NCBI GenBank assembly: GCA_025357175.1
Contig: JANXPS010000269.1
Location: forward strand, 1 to 7,667
Reading direction: 5' to 3'
Origin: Deltaproteobacteria bacterium
GTDB lineage: Bacteria > Desulfobacterota > Deferrimicrobia > Deferrimicrobiales > Deferrimicrobiaceae
Length of the DNA stretch: 7,667 bases
Shown here: positions 1 through 7,667 of the stretch, piece by piece
Numbering within the stretch: the stretch's first letter is position 1
Layout of the letters: each line of letters opens with the position of its first letter
The notes under the pieces: model-generated
Told to the model about the DNA's origin: nothing
What the model saw: only the letters and a program-made list of their open reading frames with translations
Databases searched by the model: none
Translations under genes and position numbers: made by a program

Positions 1-3134
<3,134 letters not shown>

Positions 3135-3157
3135 GGTCCCTCCGGAATCCTCTAAGT
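3135..3157 (-). promoter_or_regulatory. Ribosome-binding site and short spacer between rnr and receiver gene
   Basis: The 23-bp gap read on the minus strand carries GGAGGG followed by ACC and the ATG at 3134, a good Shine-Dalgarno at short spacing. I see no terminator or promoter in it, which supports one transcript covering rnr, the receiver gene and valS. Confidence 0.7.
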
Positions 3158-5398
3158 TTAGAAGGTATCCGGCAGTTTATCAACGAGGAACAGGTCTATC
3201 TCGCCCCGGTCGGGATCGGCGCGCCGCACTCTCACCGAGACCCGGTCGGCCAGCGAGAACCGTTTCCTGTGGTAGCTTCCCACCAGCTCGTTCGCATCCG
3301 CCGAAAAGCGGTAGTCGTCGTCCCGAAGGGTCGATATGTGGACGAACCCTTCGACGAACGGATCGTCCAGGGCGACGAAGAAGCCGAACCGGACGACGGT
3401 GGCGATCACGCCGGTGAAGGTCTCGCCCATTCGCCCCGCCATGAACAGCGCCTTTGCGCGCTGCTCCACATCCCGCTCCGCGTCCATGGCCGCCCGTTCC
3501 CGGGTGGAGAGATGTTCGCCGACGTCGCTCCCTTTTTCCTCGAGGTACCGGACATACTCCGCCTGCCTCGGGTCGCCGAGCGCGGCCATGAGCATCCGGT
3601 GGACGATCAGGTCGGGATAGCGCCGGATCGGCGAGGTGAAGTGCGTGTACCGCTTGAGGGCCAACCCGAAGTGCCCGATCATCTCCGGGGCGTAACGGGC
3701 GAGCATGAGGCTGCGCAGCATCAGCATGCTGACGTGCTTCTCGAATTTTCCGCCCTTCGCCGCCCCGACCCACGCCTGCAGGCGCTCGGCCGGATCCAGG
3801 CGCCGGATCACGCGCGACCGGTTGAGCAGCTTCGATGCCGTCTCCTCGAACTCGTCCAGCTTCTTTTCGGTGGGCGGTTCGTGGATACGGAACAGAAACG
3901 GCATGCCCCGGTCGGACAGGAACTCGGCGACCGCCGTGTTGGCAAGCAGCATGAACTCCTCGATCAGCCGGTGCGATTCCCAGCGCGGGTCGATCCCGAT
4001 CGATGCCGGCCTGCCGTCCTCGACGTTGATCCGGGCTTCGGGCAGGTCGAAATCGAGGGAGCCGCGGGCGGAGCGGATCCGCGTAAGCGTTTCGGCCAGC
4101 GTCGCCATCGCGCGCAGCATGGGCGCGACTTCTTCTGGGATGCGGGCCTGTTCCCGAGCCTCGGGCGTCCCGGCGAGGAAATCGTGGACCCGGGCATAGG
4201 TGAGCCGTTCGCGGCTCCGGATCACGGAGGAGCAGAACGACGGCTTGCCGGTTTTCCCTTCGGCGTCGATCGGGATTTCCGCGGTCATGGTCAGCCTGTC
4301 CACGCCCGGCTTCAGGCTGCACAGCCCCTCGGAAAGCGCGGGCGGCAGCATCGGGACTGCCCGGTCGGGGAAATAGACGCTGGTTCCGCGTGCGTAGGCG
4401 TCCTTGTCGATCGGGGAGCCGGTTTCAACGTAATGCGAGACGTCGGCGATCGAGACATAGAGGCGGGACCGGTTGCCATCCTGGACGAGACATACGGCGT
4501 CGTCGAAATCGCGGGCGTCGTCGCCATCGATCGTGACGAACGGCAGGTGCCGCAGGTCGATCCTGGGTACCGGTCCCATCTCGGCCGTCGGGTCGTAGCT
4601 CACCTCGGCGGGAAGCGAGGAGGCCTCGCGCAGGGCGCGCGGAGAAAATTCGATGGGCAGGTCGCGGGAGTGGGCCACCGCCAGGAAGAGCGTCTCCATC
4701 GTGTGTTCCCGTCCCAGCACGCGGATGAGCGAGGAGCGCCCTTCCTTCCCCTTGGCGGGGTATTCCTTCATCTCGGCCAGGACGATGTCGTTGACCTGCG
4801 GGGAGAGGCGTACGGGAAAATCGAGAGGCAGGTTGAAGTCGGCTTCCCGGTCGCGAAGGTGGACATATCCGCGGGTGCCGACGAGCGTGAAGCGGCCGAC
4901 GAAGGTCTTGACGCCCCGCTGGAGCACCCGGACGACCTTGCCTTGCGGCACCCCGCTTTGCGGCTTGCCGTGTCGCGGCCTATCGAGACGGACGGCGACG
5001 CGATCCTTGGGCAGCGCGTCGAAAAGATCCGCGCCGGACACGCGAACCGCCGGCACGTCGGGCATATCCGGAATGACGAGAAAGCGCCCCTCGCGGGTCA
5101 CACGCAGTTTTCCCTCCCAGATCGCCCCGCCGCTGCTGGTCCCGAGCGTCCTGGCCTTGCCGCCGTGAATACTTTCCCCGATGGCGTTTCGCGGCCCGGT
5201 GACGTTGTGCCCTTTCCGGCTCCGGGTGTGCTCCTCGCCTTCCTCGCCGAGGCCTCGCAGCGCGGCCTTGAACGCCCGACGCTCCCCCTTCTCGACCTCC
5301 GCGGCGTTGTACCAGTCCCTCGCCGTCGCCATGTCAGCCCGAAGCCGTGCGGCGTTCTCATCCAGCCAGCGTTCCCAGTAATCCTGATCTCTCGTCAT
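3158..5398 (-). CDS. rnr: Ribonuclease R (RNB-family 3'-5' exoribonuclease)
   Basis: RNase R degrades RNA processively from the 3' end, including structured RNA, in mRNA decay and rRNA/tRNA quality control. Domains in order: a winged-helix-like N-terminus (about residues 15-60, with KGERRAFKAALRGLGEEGE); two cold-shock-type OB folds (about 93-140 and 165-215); the RNB catalytic domain with IDGDDARDFDD, giving the metal-binding Asp set D291, D297, D299 and D300; the RNB motif FTSPIRRYPDLIVHR (from about 587); and a C-terminal S1 domain (about 657-741). It ends soon after S1 and lacks the long Lys-rich tail of E. coli RNase R. The presence of S1 plus two OB folds would also fit RNase II, but the N-terminal helical domain and motif spacing favour RNase R. 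I chose ATG 5398 because AAGGGGA lies just upstream. The open frame extends to 5599, but that extension would run antisense through a tRNA gene. Confidence 0.95.
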   Translation of the reverse strand: MTRDQDYWERWLDENAARLRADMATARDWYNAAEVEKGERRAFKAALRGLGEEGEEHTRSRKGHNVTGPRNAIGESIHGGKARTLGTSSGGAIWEGKLRVTREGRFLVIPDMPDVPAVRVSGADLFDALPKDRVAVRLDRPRHGKPQSGVPQGKVVRVLQRGVKTFVGRFTLVGTRGYVHLRDREADFNLPLDFPVRLSPQVNDIVLAEMKEYPAKGKEGRSSLIRVLGREHTMETLFLAVAHSRDLPIEFSPRALREASSLPAEVSYDPTAEMGPVPRIDLRHLPFVTIDGDDARDFDDAVCLVQDGNRSRLYVSIADVSHYVETGSPIDKDAYARGTSVYFPDRAVPMLPPALSEGLCSLKPGVDRLTMTAEIPIDAEGKTGKPSFCSSVIRSRERLTYARVHDFLAGTPEAREQARIPEEVAPMLRAMATLAETLTRIRSARGSLDFDLPEARINVEDGRPASIGIDPRWESHRLIEEFMLLANTAVAEFLSDRGMPFLFRIHEPPTEKKLDEFEETASKLLNRSRVIRRLDPAERLQAWVGAAKGGKFEKHVSMLMLRSLMLARYAPEMIGHFGLALKRYTHFTSPIRRYPDLIVHRMLMAALGDPRQAEYVRYLEEKGSDVGEHLSTRERAAMDAERDVEQRAKALFMAGRMGETFTGVIATVVRFGFFVALDDPFVEGFVHISTLRDDDYRFSADANELVGSYHRKRFSLADRVSVRVRRADPDRGEIDLFLVDKLPDTF

Positions 5399-5412
5399 CA
5401 AATTCCCCTTGG
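5399..5412 (-). promoter_or_regulatory. Ribosome-binding site deciding the rnr start
   Basis: Read on the minus strand, the bases before the ATG are CCAAGGGGAATTTG. The AAGGGG core lies about 6 bases from the ATG at 5398, supporting this start over the upstream in-frame alternatives. Confidence 0.7.
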
Positions 5413-5437
5413 CCCGCGCTTCTCGACGGATACGACC

Positions 5438-5443
5438 ATCATA
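5438..5443 (-). promoter_or_regulatory. Possible -10 box for the rnr operon
   Basis: TATGAT on the minus strand (5443-5438), 39 bp before the rnr ATG, matches five of six bases of the sigma-70 -10 consensus. I find no convincing -35 box at 16-18 bp, so this is only a candidate; the promoter may instead lie elsewhere between 5399 and 5546. Confidence 0.3.
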
Positions 5444-5495
5444 CCGGCATCGACGCCCGAATGCTCCCCCGCGGGCGGATTCCGCAACTTTCCGG

Positions 5496-5523
5496 TTGCC
5501 TCCGATATTTCGTTTGCTATAAT
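5496..5523 (+). promoter_or_regulatory. Sigma-70 promoter of tRNA-Leu with extended -10
   Basis: TATAAT at 5518-5523 is a perfect -10 box, preceded by TG at 5515-5516 (extended -10, TGcTATAAT). TTGCCT at 5496-5501 is a 4/6 match to the -35 consensus at 16-bp spacing. The expected transcript start near 5530 leaves a leader of about 16 nt before the mature tRNA. The layout is typical of a strong stable-RNA promoter. Confidence 0.8.
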
Positions 5524-5546
5524 CATCAATCCCGCTGTCCAAGAGT

Positions 5547-5633
5547 GCCGAAGTGGCGGAACTGGCAGACGCGCCAGATTCAGGGTCTGGTGAGTGCAAG
5601 CTCGTGGGGGTTCAAATCCCCCCTTCGGCACCA
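5547..5633 (+). tRNA. tRNA-Leu, anticodon CAG
   Basis: This is an 87-nt class II tRNA with the CCA tail encoded. The acceptor stem GCCGAAG pairs with CTTCGGC over all 7 bp. The anticodon stem CCAGA/TCTGG closes a TTCAGGG loop with anticodon CAG at 5581-5583, reading the Leu codon CUG. A long variable arm (stem GAG/CTC) follows, then the T arm GGGGG-TTCAAAT-CCCCC. The discriminator base is A, as expected for tRNA-Leu. It is transcribed divergently from rnr and has its own promoter and terminator. Confidence 0.97.
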
Positions 5634-5645
5634 AGCAATCCGCAA

Positions 5646-5677
5646 GGGGCTCCGGAAAAATCCGGGGCCCCTTTTTT
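5646..5677 (+). terminator. Intrinsic terminator of tRNA-Leu
   Basis: The 10-bp stem GGGGCTCCGG/CCGGGGCCCC, with a single G-T pair, closes a 6-nt A-rich loop (AAAAAT) and is followed by six T residues. It begins 12 bp after the tRNA CCA. The T-run exists only on the plus strand, so it is directional. Confidence 0.92.
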
Positions 5678-5689
5678 CATTGCCCAGGA

Positions 5690-7630
5690 TCAGCCTGCAT
5701 GGATGCAGGCGGCAGGCCGGCGACCCGGACCGGAGCGACGAGGACAGGACGTCCGAGGAGCGGAGGTTGGATTGTTAATGACTGATGGAGTCGCAAAAAG
5801 TTGAAAACAGCGAAAGTCGTCCTTGTAACCCGTTGATTTCATTGGGGCCATTTTTCGAAAATCGCCTCGTTTTGGACTTTTTGCGGGGTCATCAATGATG
5901 CCCCCGTAAAAACTCACGCGGCGATTTCGCGCGGGTAGAATCGAAAGCATGGTTCCGTAGCGACATGGGTAAGGAAGAGATGCCAACGGCGACGGCAAAC
6001 CGCGTACAAACCGATAACGGCTTCCCGACGCGGCACTCCGGAATATGTTCAACCCCAACACCTTCATCGTCACGGCGAAGCGTACGGCGTTGATTCCTCG
6101 AACCCGCAACTGCTTCACCCCGGTCAGGCGGTCCAGGGCCGACATCGTCGCCTCGACGCCGGATCGGTGACGGTAGCGGTCGGCGAACTCCGCCGTCTTC
6201 TCCCGTGCTCGGCGCCTGGCCATCCGGACCTGTTTTTGGTCGTAGGTAAACCCGTATCCCTTCCTCACCGACTTGACCGGGCACCCCTTTCTCTTCGGAC
6301 ACCCCAGGCAATGCGCGGTGGAGAAGACCACCTCCCGATGCTTGCGAACGATGGAATCGCTCGCCGGCACATGCCCTGCCGGGCAGAGCGCGATACCGCC
6401 TTCCTCCGTGAACGAAAACTCCGCCAGACGAAAGGTCTTGCCTTCTCTCTGCCCGCCCGGAACCGGGGCCACCACTTCGACGCCTGCCGCTGCGGCTTCC
6501 GCCACGTTGTGTTCGCTCCCGTACAGGGAATCCGCCAGCAGCACCTGGGGAGCCAGTCCTCGTTCCGTCACGTCGGCAAGCGCCGGAAGCAGGGCATGGG
6601 CATCGCTTCTGTGGGCCTGCTCCACGGCGACGGACAACGCCAGCCGCAGGGGCGCCTCTGCTTCCCGCGTGGTGTCGCCATCGACCGGGGGCGGCAGAGG
6701 AACGTACGTCTCCTGGATCTGCGCCTGGAATCCCTGCCCCTTGTGTCCGCAGTAGGTCGCATCGGGATCGGACGGGTTCTGCAACGAGTCCGAAGGAATC
6801 TCCTGGTTGGTCTTTACGCGAAACGTCTTCTTCCGCGTCGCCGGATCGCTTTGCGCCACACACTGCTCCGAGAACAGCCGGTACAAAAGCCGGAAGCTGG
6901 TCATTTCCGAAACCGCTTTCTCGCCGACGAAGGTCTCGACCAGAAAAAGCAGATCCTCCCCGAGGGCCGAAAGCGTCTTCTCCGACTCCGAGGGCTTGAC
7001 CATCGAGAAGACCGATTCCTGCGACTTGTCGAGGTACCTCCCGGTCAACTCCGCCGGCAGAGCGGAAAAGCGCTCCTTGTGATGACGGCGCAGGTTCACC
7101 AGAAAACCCTTGATCGTGCGGACGAACAGGGAGACCCGCCCCAGGCGGCGCATGTTGGAAAAGACGTGGACCGAGTCCAGTCGCTGGTGGGCAGGGTCCA
7201 CGGAAAACAGCTGCGCCAGATGGTCGGTGATCGTGGTAAAGATCGTGCCGGAGAGATTGTTCACTGCAAGCAGGTTCCGAAAGCTCCACAACGTCTTGGG
7301 GCAGACGTAGAGTTCCCGCTCGTTGCTTTCGGAAAGGTTCAGGGCGTATTGCCACTTGACGTTGAAGGCCACCTGGTCGGTCGTCTCCTCGTCGGTGAGA
7401 TCGTGCATCTGCTGCAGGAGCAGGACCCCCAGCATCGCGTAGAGGTCCTTGGTCGGAGCTCCCTTCGATCCGCAGTAAAAGGGGCGAATCCTTTCCACGG
7501 GCAGCTTCGGCAGGATCTGCTCCCGGAACAGCTGCGCCCAACCGTTCTCGATGCGTGCCCGCCGATGCTTGCCGAACCGCTCCAGCGGGTTGAACAGGGG
7601 CCGGGTTTTGTGGTCCTTGGTGAAAAGCAA
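5690..7630 (-). CDS. IS1182-like DDE transposase, probably with a non-native C-terminal tail
   Basis: The first 530 or so residues match the IS1182-type transposase layout. An N-terminal InsH/DUF772-like region (about 55-130, with KDLYAMLGVLLLQQMHDLTD) is followed by the DDE catalytic core: D152 in QRLDSVHV, D367 in LLADSLYGS and E493 in RHRSGVEATMSALDR. A Cys cluster (C416, C441, C444, C450) lies between the last two, as in this family. It would cut and paste its own element. The start is TTG at 7630 with GAGG 8 bases upstream; MLFTKDHKT is a natural start for this family, and the next Met is at residue 66. The family core ends near residue 530-540, but this frame runs on to 646, through the 120-bp inverted repeat and into DNA beside the tRNA terminator. 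The tail after about residue 575 is therefore probably chance reading, by insertion or frameshift. Catalytic residues are intact, so activity is possible. Confidence 0.88.
   Translation of the reverse strand: MLFTKDHKTRPLFNPLERFGKHRRARIENGWAQLFREQILPKLPVERIRPFYCGSKGAPTKDLYAMLGVLLLQQMHDLTDEETTDQVAFNVKWQYALNLSESNERELYVCPKTLWSFRNLLAVNNLSGTIFTTITDHLAQLFSVDPAHQRLDSVHVFSNMRRLGRVSLFVRTIKGFLVNLRRHHKERFSALPAELTGRYLDKSQESVFSMVKPSESEKTLSALGEDLLFLVETFVGEKAVSEMTSFRLLYRLFSEQCVAQSDPATRKKTFRVKTNQEIPSDSLQNPSDPDATYCGHKGQGFQAQIQETYVPLPPPVDGDTTREAEAPLRLALSVAVEQAHRSDAHALLPALADVTERGLAPQVLLADSLYGSEHNVAEAAAAGVEVVAPVPGGQREGKTFRLAEFSFTEEGGIALCPAGHVPASDSIVRKHREVVFSTAHCLGCPKRKGCPVKSVRKGYGFTYDQKQVRMARRRAREKTAEFADRYRHRSGVEATMSALDRLTGVKQLRVRGINAVRFAVTMKVLGLNIFRSAASGSRYRFVRGLPSPLASLPYPCRYGTMLSILPARNRRVSFYGGIIDDPAKSPKRGDFRKMAPMKSTGYKDDFRCFQLFATPSVINNPTSAPRTSCPRRSGPGRRPAACIHAG
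5693..5710. repeat. Palindrome GCCTGCAT-GG-ATGCAGGC in GC-rich stretch after the tRNA terminator
   Basis: Two perfect 8-bp arms separated by GG begin 15 bp after the terminator T-run. There is no T-run next to it, so it is not an obvious terminator. The GC-rich stretch up to about 5770 codes for nothing I can support and may be part of a dispersed repeat. Confidence 0.6.
5779..5898. repeat. 120-bp imperfect inverted repeat, MITE-like or dispersed repeat
   Basis: The left arm (5779-5808) and the reverse complement of the right arm (5898-5869) agree at 22 of 30 positions by hand count. They share the core GCAAAAAGT-NN-AAAAC (5793-5808 and 5884-5869). The interior has no independent gene and includes the 10-bp palindrome TTTTCGAAAA at 5852-5861. 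Length, terminal inverted repeats and lack of coding content fit a small non-autonomous element or a repeat unit of the host. Its arms do not match the right side of the transposase gene within this window, so it is not shown to be the end of that IS. Copy number elsewhere is unknown. Confidence 0.6.
5911..5934 (-). terminator. Weak terminator-like hairpin near the end of the transposase core
   Basis: On the minus strand a bulged 6-bp GC stem with an AAAT loop (about 5933-5917) is followed by TGAG and five T residues. It sits where a normal-length transposase gene would finish. The stem is short and the T-run is a few bases away, so it is only a candidate. Confidence 0.3.
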
Positions 7631-7638
7631 TGAACAGA

Positions 7639-7663
7639 CCTCAACTATCTGTATTTGTTGAGG
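7639..7663 (-). promoter_or_regulatory. Hairpin covering the transposase ribosome-binding site
   Basis: CCTCAAC (7663-7657 on the minus strand) is a perfect complement of GTTGAGG (7645-7639), with an 11-nt loop. The 3' arm contains the GAGG Shine-Dalgarno of the transposase, 8 bases before its TTG start. A transcript entering from outside would include both arms and hide the site; one starting inside the loop would leave it free. The pairing is seen; the regulatory role is inferred. Confidence 0.55.
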
Positions 7664-7667
7664 AATT

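Larger units (their letters stand above)
5899..7667 (-). mobile_element. IS1182-family insertion sequence, ends not resolved
   Basis: The stretch is a single-transposase element with no passenger genes. I could not find a convincing pair of terminal inverted repeats or a target duplication: the left end should lie near 5890-5950, just inside the 120-bp repeat, and the right end lies at or beyond 7667. Coordinates are therefore approximate, and family assignment rests on the transposase alone. Confidence 0.5.

Noticed and set aside
3269..5593. A 774-codon plus-strand open frame opposite rnr
   Set aside because: It is antisense to RNase R with its complete catalytic motif, has no domain, and runs into the tRNA gene.
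5399..5599. N-terminal extension of RNase R by 67 residues
   Set aside because: It would read antisense through the tRNA-Leu gene and its promoter; the ATG at 5398 has a good ribosome site.
5553..5804. Short plus-strand open frames over the tRNA and its 3' flank
   Set aside because: They overlap the tRNA and terminator; codon content is accidental.
6167..7633. A 488-codon plus-strand open frame opposite the transposase
   Set aside because: It mirrors the conserved DDE transposase; no family features are seen.

Overview
The window looks like a chromosomal piece of a GC-rich Gram-negative bacterium. The gene set, the codon bias toward G/C at third positions, and the response-regulator-plus-valS pairing suggest a Desulfuromonadia/Geobacter-like 'deltaproteobacterium'. 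That placement is inference from gene content; no marker in the window fixes the taxon.

Region 1 (1-5398, minus strand) is a tight three-gene cluster read from right to left. It holds rnr (ribonuclease R, 746 aa); 23 bases later a 447-aa protein with an N-terminal response-regulator receiver domain, an acidic Pro/Glu linker and a helical C-terminal domain; then valS (valyl-tRNA synthetase), cut off by the window edge after 598 codons. The receiver gene and valS share an ATGA stop/start overlap, so they are very probably co-transcribed and translationally coupled. The cluster joins RNA turnover, an unassigned signalling or scaffold protein, and tRNA charging.

Region 2 (5399-5677) is a divergent control region followed by a tRNA-Leu gene (anticodon CAG, CCA encoded) on the plus strand. 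The tRNA has an extended -10 promoter just upstream and a strong intrinsic terminator just downstream.

Region 3 (5678-7667) is accessory DNA lying directly after the tRNA terminator. It holds a GC-rich stretch with a near-perfect palindrome, a 120-bp imperfect inverted repeat that looks like a MITE or dispersed repeat, and a minus-strand IS1182-like DDE transposase. The transposase starts at TTG, and its ribosome-binding site lies in one arm of a 7-bp hairpin. Its reading frame runs on through the 120-bp repeat and stops 12 bp past the T-run of the tRNA terminator, so its last 70 or so residues are probably not native. The true ends of the insertion sequence could not be set from this window.

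Nothing here is clearly a new biological system. The best leads are the receiver/helical-repeat protein coupled to valS, the hairpin over the transposase start, and the nested repeats behind tRNA-Leu.
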